A DNA stretch of 64,000 nt from Streptomyces sp. NBC_01216 (GCF_035994945.1 NZ_CP108677.1:4588001-4652000), one strand, 5' to 3'. Counted from the first letter of the stretch, positions 26,446-35,526 are shown. The notes: generated by a model from the letters alone, not told the origin. Program-made: numbers and translations.

Positions 26446-27023
26446 TGGCGGGGCGTTTCGAGGCACTGGCCGGCGGTGGTGCGGCCGTCACGCTCGACGA
26501 GGTGGAGGTCTCGATCCTCCGGTCGCTCGCCGTCCAGCTGATGGAGCTGATCGGCCCCGGGGACGAGCCCGTCGAGGGGGAGGACCCGCTGGCGGCGCTC
26601 TTCGCCGAGGGGCCGAGCGAGCCCCCGTCCGACCCGGCCCTCAAGCGGCTCTTCCCTGACGCGTACGGCGACGAGGACGAGGAGCTGCGCGCGGCGGCGG
26701 CCGATTTCCGTCGCTTCACCGAGAACGACCTGCGGACCCGCAAGCGTGAGGACGCCCTCGCGGTCGTGCGCTGTCTGGACGCGCTGCCCCCGGCAGGGGA
26801 GGGCGGTGCGGTGCTCAAGCTGACCGCTGACGAGTGCCGGGCCTGGCTCGGGGCGCTCAACGACCTGCGGCTGACCATCGGGACCCGGCTGGAGGTCACC
26901 GACGAGGACGGGGGCGAGGGGCTGTACCGGCTTCCGGACTCCGACCCGCGCAAGCCGATGGTGATGGCCTACCTCTGGCTCGGCGCCCTGCAGGAATCCC
27001 TGGTCGAGACGCTGATGTCGTAG
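26445..27023 (+). CDS. DUF2017 family protein
   Basis: A 192-residue soluble helical protein, ATG 26445 overlapping the clpS stop. It is rich in Glu/Asp/Arg helices: LDEVEVSILRSLAVQLMELI near the N-terminus, then FRRFTENDLRTRKREDALAV and DECRAWLGALNDLRLTIGTR. The clpS-DUF2017 pair is conserved in actinobacteria and suggests a link to ClpS-dependent proteolysis, but no biochemical function is known to me. No catalytic motif is seen. Confidence 0.85.
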   Translation: MAGRFEALAGGGAAVTLDEVEVSILRSLAVQLMELIGPGDEPVEGEDPLAALFAEGPSEPPSDPALKRLFPDAYGDEDEELRAAAADFRRFTENDLRTRKREDALAVVRCLDALPPAGEGGAVLKLTADECRAWLGALNDLRLTIGTRLEVTDEDGGEGLYRLPDSDPRKPMVMAYLWLGALQESLVETLMS

Positions 27024-27153
27024 CCGCGCGGCCCCTGGAGGCCGCGCCCCGGGCGGCGCGGCCTCCGCCGCGCCACCCTCCGTCGTCTCGCCATCCGGGC
27101 CGTCGCGTACCACACCTCGGGACGCGGTGGCCCGCCCGCATATCCTGTCCGAC

Positions 27154-27594
27154 ATGCTGACCATCACTCGGGCCCTGTACGACCAGATCGTGGAACACTC
27201 CCGCGCGGACCACCCCGACGAGGCCTGCGGCGTCGTCGCGGGCCCGGCCGGCACCGGCCGCCCCGAGCGGTTCATCCCGATGCTGAACGCCGCGCGCTCG
27301 CCCACGTTCTACGAGTTCGACTCCGCCGACCTGCTGAAGCTGTACCGCGAGATGGACGACCGGGACGAGGACCCCGTGATCGTCTACCACTCGCACACGG
27401 CGACCGAGGCGTACCCGTCCCGTACCGACATCTCCTACGCGAACGAGCCCGCCGCCCACTACGTGCTGGTCTCCACCGCGGACACGGACGGCGCCGGCCC
27501 CTTCCAGTTCCGCTCCTTCGGCATCGTGGAGGGCGTCGTCACCGAGGAAGAGGTCCGGGTCGTCGAGACCTACGCGGAGACCTCCGGGGCCTGA
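27154..27594 (+). CDS. mec: JAMM/MPN metallopeptidase of the CysO cysteine pathway (Mec+)
   Basis: A 146-residue zinc peptidase. The JAMM motif is complete: E23 in DEACGVV, H79-S80-H81, seven residues, S89 and D92 (VYHSHTATEAYPSRTDI). In Mycobacterium the homologue Mec+ releases cysteine from the C-terminus of the carrier CysO after CysM has built it there; related enzymes also trim residues after the GG of the carrier. The partners cysO and cysM lie 3.5 kb downstream but are separated here by a B12-regulated ABC cassette. A structured repeat element follows 2 bases after the stop. Confidence 0.88.
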   Translation: MLTITRALYDQIVEHSRADHPDEACGVVAGPAGTGRPERFIPMLNAARSPTFYEFDSADLLKLYREMDDRDEDPVIVYHSHTATEAYPSRTDISYANEPAAHYVLVSTADTDGAGPFQFRSFGIVEGVVTEEEVRVVETYAETSGA

Positions 27595-27596
27595 GG

Positions 27597-27640
27597 GCCT
27601 GTCGACCGAAGGCCACCCGACAGGCTCTGGGCTGAGAGCC
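27597..27640 (+). repeat. Copy B of a two-copy intergenic structured element
   Basis: A 44-nt segment directly behind mec, similar to 19057-19099. It folds as CCTGTCG/CGACAGG (7 bp) around a loop with CCGAAGG, followed by GCTCT/AGAGC (5 bp). Confidence 0.65.
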
Positions 27641-27743
27641 ACCGCGCCCCTGCGCGGAGCGCGTGATCCGCACCCCGCCGCGGCGGGTGACCGGGAACCC
27701 GGCCCGGCCCGGCCCGCGTGATGAGAGACTGACCGGACATCAG

Positions 27744-27840
27744 GGCGGCAGGACCCAGGAAGCCGGTGCGAATCCGGCACGGTCCCGCCACTGTGACCGG
27801 CTCCCCGCGGGAGCCGGAAGCCAGGAACTGACCTGCCGCC
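27744..27840 (+). ncRNA. Cobalamin (vitamin B12) riboswitch
   Basis: The B12-box signature is present: GCCGGTGCGAATCCGGCACG followed by GTCCCGCCACTGTGA, and later GGAAGCCAGGAACTGACC. Closing helix P1 is perfect: GGCGGCAGG (27744-27752) with CCTGCCGCC (27832-27840). A GGGGA/TCCCC hairpin at 27856-27873 lies just before the ribosome site AGGAGGA and may be the expression platform. It should repress the downstream importer when cobalamin is abundant. Confidence 0.93.
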
Positions 27841-27889
27841 TTCTCACCACCGACCGGGGACGTGGAAATCCCCGTCAGGAGGAACGTCC

Positions 27890-28861
27890 GTGTCGACCCG
27901 GCGCCGTTCGCCGCTGCCCGCCGCTGCCCTGCTCCCGCTCCTCGTCGCCTGCTCCGCGCCCGCCGCCGGGCCCTCCCAGGACAAGGCCGCGCCGGGGTTC
28001 CCCTACACCGTCTCCAACTGCGGTGTGAAGACCACCTTCCAGGCCCCGCCGAAACGCGCGGTGACCATGAACCAGCACGTCACCGAGATCATGCTGGCGT
28101 TGGGCCTGGAGAAGTCCCTGGTGGGCACCGCCTACCTCGACGACCGGATCCTGCCCGCCTACAAGAAGGCGTACGACACCGTCCCCGTGCTCGCCGAGAA
28201 GTACCCGTCGAAGGAACGGCTGTTGGCCGCCGCCCCCGACTTCGTGTACGGCGGATACTCCTCCGCCTTCGACGCCAAGGCCGGCCGCAGCCGGGACGAC
28301 CTCAAGGCCGCGGGCATCGGTACCCGGCTGAACATGGAGTACTGCCCCTCCGGCACCTCCTCGCTCGCCGACCTCTACCAGGAGGTCGACGAGGTCGCCC
28401 GCACCTTCGGCGTCCCGGAACGCGGCGAGCGGTGGACGGCGCGCGCCGAGGAGACCGTCGCCGCGACCGAGAGCGCCCTCGCGGACGTCGCCCCGGTCTC
28501 CGTCTTCGTCTACGACAGCGGCGACAAGACCGCGTTCACGGCCGGCGGCACGGGCATCGGCAACGAACTGATCACCCGGGCCGGCGGCCGCAACGTCTTC
28601 GCCGATCTCGGCAAGCCCTTCGGCGACGCGACCTGGGAACAGGTCGTCGCCCGCCGGCCCGACGTCATCGTGATCTACGACTACGGCTCCACGACCGTCG
28701 AACAGAAGAAGAAGCGACTGCTGCAGGATCCCGCGCTCCAGGACGTCCCGGCGATCCGGAACCGCCGCTTCGCCGTCCTGCCGCTGTCGGACGCCGTCCT
28801 CGGCGTCCGCGTCCCCGCCGCCGTGGACAAGCTCGCCGCCCAGCTCCACCCGGCACGGTGA
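27890..28861 (+). CDS. B12-regulated ABC importer substrate-binding lipoprotein (BtuF/FecB-like)
   Basis: A 323-residue lipoprotein, GTG start after AGGAGGAACGTCC. The lipobox is PLLVAC with the acylated C21. The mature part is a periplasmic-binding type III fold: VSNCGVKTTFQAPPKRAVTM, then TEIMLALGLEKSLVGTAYLD, and the second lobe VVARRPDVIVIYDYGSTTVE. The riboswitch upstream implies cobalamin or cobinamide (or a cobalt-linked metallophore) as substrate; the protein family alone cannot separate these from siderophores. The stop overlaps the permease start (GTGA). Confidence 0.88.
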   Translation: MSTRRRSPLPAAALLPLLVACSAPAAGPSQDKAAPGFPYTVSNCGVKTTFQAPPKRAVTMNQHVTEIMLALGLEKSLVGTAYLDDRILPAYKKAYDTVPVLAEKYPSKERLLAAAPDFVYGGYSSAFDAKAGRSRDDLKAAGIGTRLNMEYCPSGTSSLADLYQEVDEVARTFGVPERGERWTARAEETVAATESALADVAPVSVFVYDSGDKTAFTAGGTGIGNELITRAGGRNVFADLGKPFGDATWEQVVARRPDVIVIYDYGSTTVEQKKKRLLQDPALQDVPAIRNRRFAVLPLSDAVLGVRVPAAVDKLAAQLHPAR

Positions 28862-30018
28862 CCGCGCCCCCGAAGGGCTCCGTCCACGCACCCGCCGGGC
28901 CCGCACCCGCACCCACCATGCCCGCGGACCCGGCGGACGGGCCGGCACCCGCACACCCCGCGCCCGGCTCGGGCGGAGCCCCGCGCGGCCCGGTCCGCGG
29001 ACCCGCGGCGTACGGCCTCGTCGTCGCCGGGCTCGCCACCGCCCTCACCCTCGCCGTCGTGGCCGGGGTCGCGCTCGGTTCCGTGAACATCCCGGTGGAC
29101 GAGGTCACCCGCATCCTCACCGGGCGCGCCGCCCCCTCCCCGTTCCGCACCATCGTCCTCGACGTCCGGCTGCCCCGCGTCCTGCTCGGTGCCGTCGTCG
29201 GCGCCGGCCTCGCCGTCGTCGGCACCGTCCTCCAGGCACTCGTCCGCAACCGCCTCGCCGACCCCTTCCTGCTCGGGATCTCCTCCGGGGCGTCCACCGG
29301 CGCGGTCCTCGTCCTGGTGCTCGGCATCGGCAGCGGCGTCGGCATCACCTCGACCCTCGCCCTGCCCGCCGGAGCCTTCGGCGGCGCCCTGCTCGCCCTG
29401 GTCCTCGTCTACGCTCTGGCCCGTCGCGGCTCCACCATGACCGGGGCCCGGCTCGTCCTCGCCGGCGTGGCCGTCTCCTACATCCTGTCCGCGCTGACCA
29501 CCCTCCTCCTCGTGCTCGCCGGCCGGCCCGAGCACTTCCAGGAAGCGATGTTCTGGTCCCTCGGCGGCCTCGGCAGCGCCCGCTGGGACACCCTCGTGCT
29601 GCCCGCCGCCGCCCTCGCCGTCGGTGTGGCCGCCCTCCTCACCCTCGCCCGCCCCCTCGACCTGCTGCTCGTGGGGGAGGAGGGCGCGACCGTCCTCGGC
29701 CTGGACACGGCCCGCTTCCGCGCCGTCGTCTTCGTGCTCGCGTCCCTCGTCACCGCCGTCATGGTCGCGGCCAGCGGAGCCGTCGGCTTCATCGGCCTGA
29801 TGGTCCCGCACGCCGCGCGCATGGCCGTCGGCGCCCCGCACCGGCGCCTCCTCCCGGTCGCCGCGCTCGGCGGCGCGCTCGCCCTCGTCCTCGCCGACCT
29901 GGCCGCCCGGACCGTCGCCGCACCCCAGGACATCCCCGTCGGCGTCCTCACCGCGCTGACCGGCGGCCCGTTCTTCCTCTGGCTGATGCGCCGCCGCGCG
30001 GAAGGGAGCCCGGTATGA
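28858..30018 (+). CDS. FecCD/BtuC-type ABC permease
   Basis: A 386-residue membrane protein. I chose GTG 28858, which overlaps the upstream stop as GTGA; ATG 28918 is an alternative. An unusual 50-residue Pro/Ala-rich cytoplasmic leader precedes about ten helices beginning YGLVVAGLATALTLAVVAGV. FecCD family landmarks are VRLPRVLLGAVVGAGLAVVG, NRLADPFLLGISSGASTGAV and GFIGLMVPHAARMAVGAPHR. The stop overlaps the ATPase start by four bases (ATGA), so the three genes form one coupled operon under the B12 riboswitch. Confidence 0.92.
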   Translation: MTAPPKGSVHAPAGPAPAPTMPADPADGPAPAHPAPGSGGAPRGPVRGPAAYGLVVAGLATALTLAVVAGVALGSVNIPVDEVTRILTGRAAPSPFRTIVLDVRLPRVLLGAVVGAGLAVVGTVLQALVRNRLADPFLLGISSGASTGAVLVLVLGIGSGVGITSTLALPAGAFGGALLALVLVYALARRGSTMTGARLVLAGVAVSYILSALTTLLLVLAGRPEHFQEAMFWSLGGLGSARWDTLVLPAAALAVGVAALLTLARPLDLLLVGEEGATVLGLDTARFRAVVFVLASLVTAVMVAASGAVGFIGLMVPHAARMAVGAPHRRLLPVAALGGALALVLADLAARTVAAPQDIPVGVLTALTGGPFFLWLMRRRAEGSPV

Positions 30019-30812
30019 CCGAACTCAGAACCGAGGCCCTGTCCTACGGGGCCCGGCTCCGGGCCGTCGACGTCATCGCTCGCCCCGGCGAGACAGTCGG
30101 CCTCGTCGGCCCCAACGGCAGCGGCAAGACCACCCTCCTGCGCTGCGTCTACGGCACCCTGCGCCCCACCTCGGGACGGGTCCTGCTCGACGGCGACGAC
30201 CTGCACGCCCTCACCCCCAAGGCACGCGCCCGCCGGGTCGCCACCGTCCCGCAGGACGGCTCCGCGGAGTTCGAGCTGACCGTCCGGGAGGTGGTCGCCC
30301 TCGGCCGCTCCCCGCACAAGCGCTTCTGGGAGGGCGACACGGGCGACGACCGTGAGCGGGCCGAGGCCGCCCTGGCCCGTGTCGGCATCGCCGGGCTGGC
30401 GGACCGCCCCTTCCCCACCCTCTCCGGCGGCGAACGGCAACGTGCCCTGGTCGCGCGTGCCCTCGTCCAGGCCCCGGCCCTGCTGGTCCTGGACGAGCCG
30501 ACCAACCATCTGGACATCCGCTACCAGCTGGAAGTCCTGGCCCTCGTCCGCGACCTGGGCACCACCAACCTGCTCGCCCTGCACGACCTCAACCTCGCCG
30601 CGGCTCACTGCGACCGGCTCTACGTCCTCCAGGACGGCCGGATCGTCACCCATGGCGCCCCCGAGGAGATCCTCACGCCCGGACTGCTCGCGGGCGTCTA
30701 CGGTGTGGACGCCGAGGTCGTCCCCCATCCGGTCACCGGAACCCCGACCGTCCTCTACCTCCCGGCGGGCACCCCGCGTCCACCAGCCGAGCATGAGATG
30801 TCCGTCATGTGA
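30015..30812 (+). CDS. ABC transporter ATP-binding protein (BtuD/FecE-like)
   Basis: A 265-residue ATPase. Walker A GPNGSGKTT is at residues 32-40, the Q-loop is VPQDGSAE, the signature is LSGGERQRA, Walker B is LLVLDEPTNHLD and the H-loop His is in LLALHDLNLAAAHCD. All catalytic residues are present. It powers the importer encoded by the two preceding genes. A Pro-rich tail follows the canonical domain. The next gene, a leader peptide, begins 44 bp downstream in a different functional unit. Confidence 0.93.
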   Translation: MTELRTEALSYGARLRAVDVIARPGETVGLVGPNGSGKTTLLRCVYGTLRPTSGRVLLDGDDLHALTPKARARRVATVPQDGSAEFELTVREVVALGRSPHKRFWEGDTGDDRERAEAALARVGIAGLADRPFPTLSGGERQRALVARALVQAPALLVLDEPTNHLDIRYQLEVLALVRDLGTTNLLALHDLNLAAAHCDRLYVLQDGRIVTHGAPEEILTPGLLAGVYGVDAEVVPHPVTGTPTVLYLPAGTPRPPAEHEMSVM

Positions 30813-30856
30813 GATCACATTCCGGAACCCGGACCGGGAATCGATACGATGAGCGC

Positions 30857-31030
30857 ATGGTTCCCCATGACGTGAGCGAACAGACGCCGGGCACACGCCT
30901 GCCCGCCTCGGTCGCTGACGCTCCCTCCGCCTCCGCGTTCCTCGGGGTCTTCGGAGGCGGAGCGGCGCGGCTGCACGTCGACCTGTGCCGCCTCGCCGGC
31001 GCGATCTGTACGTCCCGCGCCGCGCTCTGA
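30857..31030 (+). CDS. Putative cysteine-containing leader peptide upstream of cysO-cysM
   Basis: A 57-codon frame, ATG 30857, with the RLHVDLCRLAGAICTSRAAL end that recurs in Streptomyces leader peptides placed before sulfur-assimilation genes. Those are thought to act as cysteine-sensing attenuators. Two Cys codons lie near the end (LCRLAGAICTS). About 100 bp separate it from cysO, and the spacer contains CACCAACCCCCCTCGCGCGGGGGGCC, where CCCCCC and GGGGGG can pair and form a hairpin near 31066-31086. Regulation of cysO-cysM by cysteinyl-tRNA supply is inferred, not shown. Confidence 0.7.
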   Translation: MVPHDVSEQTPGTRLPASVADAPSASAFLGVFGGGAARLHVDLCRLAGAICTSRAAL

Positions 31031-31131
31031 CCCTCCGGGCCACGCCGAGCGCATCTCACCGCACCAACCCCCCTCGCGCGGGGGGCCCAGCCGCGCGCCC
31101 ACCACGTCAGTTCCCGACAGGAGCCCACGCC

Positions 31132-31410
31132 ATGGCCATCGAGGTCCGCATCCCGACCATCCTCCGCACCTACACCGACGGCGCCAAGGCCGTCGAGGGC
31201 AGCGGTGAGACCCTCGCCGAGCTCTTCGCCGACCTGGAGTCCCGCCACACCGGGATCGAGGCCCGCATCGTGGACGACGGCGCCCTGCGCCGCTTCGTCA
31301 ACGTGTACCTGAACGACGAGGACGTCCGCTTCCTCGAAGGCATCGACACCAAGCTCGCCGACGGCGACAACGTCACGATCCTGCCGGCCGTCGCCGGCGG
31401 CATGGTCTGA
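31132..31410 (+). CDS. cysO: CysO-type ubiquitin-like sulfur carrier (ThiS/MoaD family)
   Basis: A 92-residue beta-grasp carrier, ATG 31132 after GACAGGAGCCCACGCC. In the CysO pathway its C-terminal glycine is thiocarboxylated and CysM adds phosphoserine-derived carbon to make CysO-cysteine, which Mec+ hydrolyses. The C-terminus is VTILPAVAGGMV: the GG pair is followed by two extra residues (Met-Val), so activation requires their removal, presumably by the JAMM peptidase encoded at 27154. The stop is 3 bases before the cysM start, so the two genes are coupled. Confidence 0.92.
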   Translation: MAIEVRIPTILRTYTDGAKAVEGSGETLAELFADLESRHTGIEARIVDDGALRRFVNVYLNDEDVRFLEGIDTKLADGDNVTILPAVAGGMV

Positions 31411-32364
<954 letters not shown>

Positions 32365-32416
32365 GCCCCGAACGCTCCACGGCGGTCCCGGCGCGGGCGG
32401 GGAGCCCGGGGCCCGG

Positions 32417-32875
32417 TCAGGTGAGACGGCGGACCTGGTCCCAGACGACCGGGTCCGCCGTTCCCACCCTCCGGCGGAAGTCCCGCACCGCGACCTCCCG
32501 CAGCTCGTCCGTCTCCAGAAAGCTCGGCCGCCCCCGCGCGTCGCCCACCGCCCCCGGCGGCAGCGCGATCACTCCCGGCCGCTCGTCGTGGTACCGACTG
32601 GTGATCTTCACGACCCGCGCCCGGTCCCCGCGCAGCGAGAGCACCAGGCACGGCCGGTCCTTGGAACCGGGGCCGTCCTCGTAGGGCACGTCCGCCCACC
32701 AGATCTCGCCCGGCCGGGGGAGCCGCGCGGGCCGTTTCCCCGGTGCCGCCGGACGCCCCGGTGGCCGGGTCCGGCCGCCGGGGCGACGGCCCGCGCGCAG
32801 GCGCCCGTCGCTCACCGCCACCACGAGGGCGAGTACCACGACGGCGACCAGCGCCGGCCACCATGACGTGTCCAT
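32417..32875 (-). CDS. PemK/MazF-fold protein with N-terminal membrane anchor
   Basis: A 152-residue protein, ATG 32875. A helix (WWPALVAVVVLALVVAVSDG) is followed by a Pro/Arg-rich linker and a PemK/MazF-like domain: RPGEIWWADVPYEDGPGSKD then RPCLVLSLRGDRARVVKITS. Canonical MazF toxins are soluble endoribonucleases encoded behind an antitoxin; here there is a membrane anchor and no antitoxin gene. It may therefore be a domesticated MazF-fold protein rather than a toxin. It converges on cysM. The conserved Arg and Ser/Thr around the active cleft (SKDRP, KITS) are retained. Confidence 0.8.
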   Translation of the reverse strand: MDTSWWPALVAVVVLALVVAVSDGRLRAGRRPGGRTRPPGRPAAPGKRPARLPRPGEIWWADVPYEDGPGSKDRPCLVLSLRGDRARVVKITSRYHDERPGVIALPPGAVGDARGRPSFLETDELREVAVRDFRRRVGTADPVVWDQVRRLT

Positions 32876-33086
32876 ACCGCATGACGGTACCGGCGCCCCG
32901 CGACCCGCGCTCCGCCACCCCCGGGACCATCCGAACCGGTGACAGAGCCCGTGAGTTCGCACACAACGGGCCACTGCGGAGGAGCGACGGGCCCTCACGC
33001 ACCGTACGCTCGTCAGATCGCACGACCTCCCCCTCAGCGACTGTCCCGCCCGTCCACGGACGCCCTTCCACGGAGGTTCACGCTCC

Positions 33087-33839
33087 ATGAAGCTCACCGT
33101 CGTCGGCTGCTCGGGGTCGTTTCCGTCCGCGGATTCGGCCTGTTCGAGCTACCTCGTCGAGGCCGACGGCTTCCGGCTGCTTCTCGACATGGGCAACGGT
33201 GCCCTGGGTGAGTTGCAGCGTCACATCGGTCTGTACGACCTCGACGCCATCTTCCTCAGCCATCTCCACGCCGACCACTGCATCGACATGTGCGGCTACT
33301 TCGTCGCCCGGTACTACCGCCACGAGGGAGGCCGCTGTGACGCCCTCCCCGTCCTCGCTCCCGAGGGCGCCGAGCAGCGCCTGACGACCGCCTACGCCGA
33401 CACGCCTTCGGACAAGGCGATGAGCGAGGTCTTCGACTTCCGTACGCTGACCTCCGGTTCCTTCGACCTCGGCCCGTTCCGGGTCCGCACGGAGAAGGTC
33501 TGCCACCCGGTCGAGGCGTTCGGCATCCGCCTGGAACACCAGGGCCGTTCGCTCACCTATTCCGGTGACACCGGGGTGTGCGAATCCCTCCACGAGCTGG
33601 CGGACGGCACGGATCTCTTCCTGTGCGAGGCGTCCTTCACCCACGGCAAGGAGGACATCCCGGCGCTTCATCTGAACGGCCGGGAGGCCGGCGCGGAGGC
33701 GGCCCGCTCCTCCGTGGGCCGCCTGGTGCTGACCCACATCCCGCCCTGGACCGACGGGGCGCAGAACCTGGCGGACGCGCGGGCGGTCTTCTCCGGCCCG
33801 GTGGAACTGGCGCGTCCGGGCGCGGTGTACGAGATCTGA
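33087..33839 (+). CDS. MBL-fold metallohydrolase
   Basis: A 250-residue metallo-beta-lactamase-fold hydrolase, ATG 33087 after CGGAGGTTCACGCTCC. The metal motif HxHxDH is at 59-64 (SHLHADHCID), with further ligands in KVCHPVEAFG, YSGDTGVCE and VLTHIPPWTD. It resembles the RNase Z/arylsulfatase-like branch. It lies next to the cysM/PemK region and upstream of nagE2 (convergent). Substrate is unknown; close relatives in actinobacteria are annotated as putative phosphodiesterases or thioesterases. Confidence 0.88.
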   Translation: MKLTVVGCSGSFPSADSACSSYLVEADGFRLLLDMGNGALGELQRHIGLYDLDAIFLSHLHADHCIDMCGYFVARYYRHEGGRCDALPVLAPEGAEQRLTTAYADTPSDKAMSEVFDFRTLTSGSFDLGPFRVRTEKVCHPVEAFGIRLEHQGRSLTYSGDTGVCESLHELADGTDLFLCEASFTHGKEDIPALHLNGREAGAEAARSSVGRLVLTHIPPWTDGAQNLADARAVFSGPVELARPGAVYEI

Positions 33840-33979
33840 GGACCCGGCCGCCGTGGGCCGGGCGTGCGCACCGTCCGACCGCGCGGGAGGCGGCGCGGCA
33901 GCGGGGCTCCCGCGCGTGAACCGTCTTCCCGGGGTGCCTCGCCTCCGGACGGTACAGCCCGGTGGGGCGCGGTACGGGA

Positions 33980-34019
33980 AAGCCCCCGGAGGTCCGCCGA
34001 CGGCGGTTCCGGGGGCCTT
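33980..34019 (-). terminator. Terminator of nagE2
   Basis: A long imperfect stem: AAGCCCCCGGAGGTCCGCCG with CGGCGGTTCCGGGGGCCTT, just past the nagE2 stop on the minus strand and also behind the MBL gene. It could act in both directions. Confidence 0.7.
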
Positions 34020-34039
34020 CGTACGAGGTCACTCGAGGC

Positions 34040-35305
34040 TCACGCCTTGGTGAGGTCCTCGAGCTCCTCGTCGGGCTCGCGGCCCGGCGTCGGAAGGTTG
34101 AACTTGGTGATCGCGAAGCGGAAGACCACGTAGTAGATCACCGCGAAGACCAGGCCGATCGGGATGATCAGCCACGGCTTGGTGGCGAGGTTCCAGTTCA
34201 GGCCGTAGTCGATCAGGCCGGCGGAGAACGTGAAGCCCGCGTGGACACCCAGGGCCCAGGTCACGGCCATCGAGACCGCGGTCAGCACGGCGTGGATCAC
34301 GTAGAGGACCGGCGCGATGAACATGAAGGAGAACTCGATCGGCTCCGTCACACCGGTGACGAACGAGGTCAGCGCGAGCGAGAGCATCATGCCCATGACG
34401 GCCTTGCGGCGCTCCGGGCGGGCGGAGTGCGCGATGGCGAGAGCGGCGGCCGGGAGGCCGAACATCATGATCGGGAAGAAGCCGGACATGAACAGACCGG
34501 CGCTCGGGTCACCCGCGAAGAAGCGGTTCAGGTCGCCGTGGACGACTTCGCCGGCGGCGTTGGTGAAGTCACCGATCTGGAACCAGGAGACGGTGTTCAC
34601 GAACTGGTGCATGCCGACCGGGATCAGCGCGCGGTTGATCAGGCCGAACAGGCCGGCACCGCCGGCACCGAGGCCCGTCATCCACTCGCCGAAGTTCGAG
34701 ATGACGTCGCCGATGGGCTCCCAGACCAGGCCGAAGAGGACACCGACCGCGGTGCCGACGAAGGCCATGATGATCGGGACGAGGCGGCGGCCGTTGAAGA
34801 AGCCCAGCCAGTCGACCAGCTTGGTGCGGTGGAACCGCTGCCACAGCACCGCGGCCAGCAGACCCATCAGGATGCCGCCGAGGACACCCGGGTTGTTGAA
34901 GGTCGCCGCTACGTCGACGCCCTTGTTCTCGGTCGTGTTGACCACGGCCTCGGTCACCGGGAACGCCTTGAGGACGTTCTGGTAGACCAGGAAGCCCACC
35001 AGGGCGGCGAGCGCGGTGGAGCCGTCGGCCTTCTTGGCGAAGCCGATGGCCACGCCTATGCAGAACAGCATCGGCAGATTGTCGAAGACCGCGCCGCCGG
35101 CGGTGGCGAACACCGAGGCGACCTTGTCCCAGCCGAGACCGTCGGCGCCGAAGACGTCCGACTGGCCGAGGCGGAGCAGTAGACCGGCGGCCGGCAGCAC
35201 GGCGATCGGCAGCTGCAGGCTGCGACCGACCTTCTGCAGGCCCTGGAACAGGCCGGATCCGCGCTTCTTCGCGGGAGCGGCGGCCTGGGCGGTGGCCGTA
35301 CTCAT
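34040..35305 (-). CDS. nagE2: PTS N-acetylglucosamine permease, EIIC component
   Basis: A 421-residue membrane permease of the glucose/GlcNAc superfamily, ATG 35305. It begins with the family start GLFQGLQKVGRSLQLPIAVLP and contains GFFNGRRLVPIIMAFVG, the substrate-site region GDPSAGLFMSGFFPIMMFGL, and TGVTEPIEFSFMFIAPVLY. There is no fused IIB or IIA domain, so phosphate must come from the separate NagF (IIB) and Crr-type IIA. In S. coelicolor NagE2 is the GlcNAc transporter whose uptake feeds DasR signalling. The upstream region carries three dre-like operators. Confidence 0.93.
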   Translation of the reverse strand: MSTATAQAAAPAKKRGSGLFQGLQKVGRSLQLPIAVLPAAGLLLRLGQSDVFGADGLGWDKVASVFATAGGAVFDNLPMLFCIGVAIGFAKKADGSTALAALVGFLVYQNVLKAFPVTEAVVNTTENKGVDVAATFNNPGVLGGILMGLLAAVLWQRFHRTKLVDWLGFFNGRRLVPIIMAFVGTAVGVLFGLVWEPIGDVISNFGEWMTGLGAGGAGLFGLINRALIPVGMHQFVNTVSWFQIGDFTNAAGEVVHGDLNRFFAGDPSAGLFMSGFFPIMMFGLPAAALAIAHSARPERRKAVMGMMLSLALTSFVTGVTEPIEFSFMFIAPVLYVIHAVLTAVSMAVTWALGVHAGFTFSAGLIDYGLNWNLATKPWLIIPIGLVFAVIYYVVFRFAITKFNLPTPGREPDEELEDLTKA

Positions 35306-35379
35306 CAACTTCCTCCAGTAAGGCAAGGCGTCGCCGGCGACAGGGGAACGGGGGCGTGGCGACGTCTCGTGGAACGCGG

Positions 35380-35424
35380 TGGTCTGGACCGCGTGGTCTA
35401 CACCAATGAGTGGTGTAGACCAGT
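35380..35424 (-). promoter_or_regulatory. Cluster of DasR-type dre operators upstream of nagE2
   Basis: Three dyads resembling ACTGGTCTAGACCAGT: TGGTCTGGACC (35380-35390), TGGTCTACACCA (35394-35405) and TGGTGTAGACCAGT (35411-35424). The second and third are exact reverse complements over 12 bp, spaced by 5 bases. They lie 75-120 bp upstream of the nagE2 start. Repression by DasR and release by GlcN-6-P are the known mechanism for such sites. Confidence 0.85.
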
Positions 35425-35498
35425 TGTAGCACGTGTGACTTAGATAAGGAACCTTCGAATTTTGTGGGCTGAGCCATAGCCGGAAATGCACGACATAA

Positions 35499-35526
35499 GG
35501 CCCCCGGACCGTGAGGTCCGAGGGCC
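35499..35526 (-). terminator. Terminator between nagE1 and nagE2
   Basis: A 12-bp stem with one mismatch (GGCCCCCGGACC with GGTCCGAGGGCC) and GTGA loop, 53 bp beyond the nagE1 stop. Confidence 0.75.
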
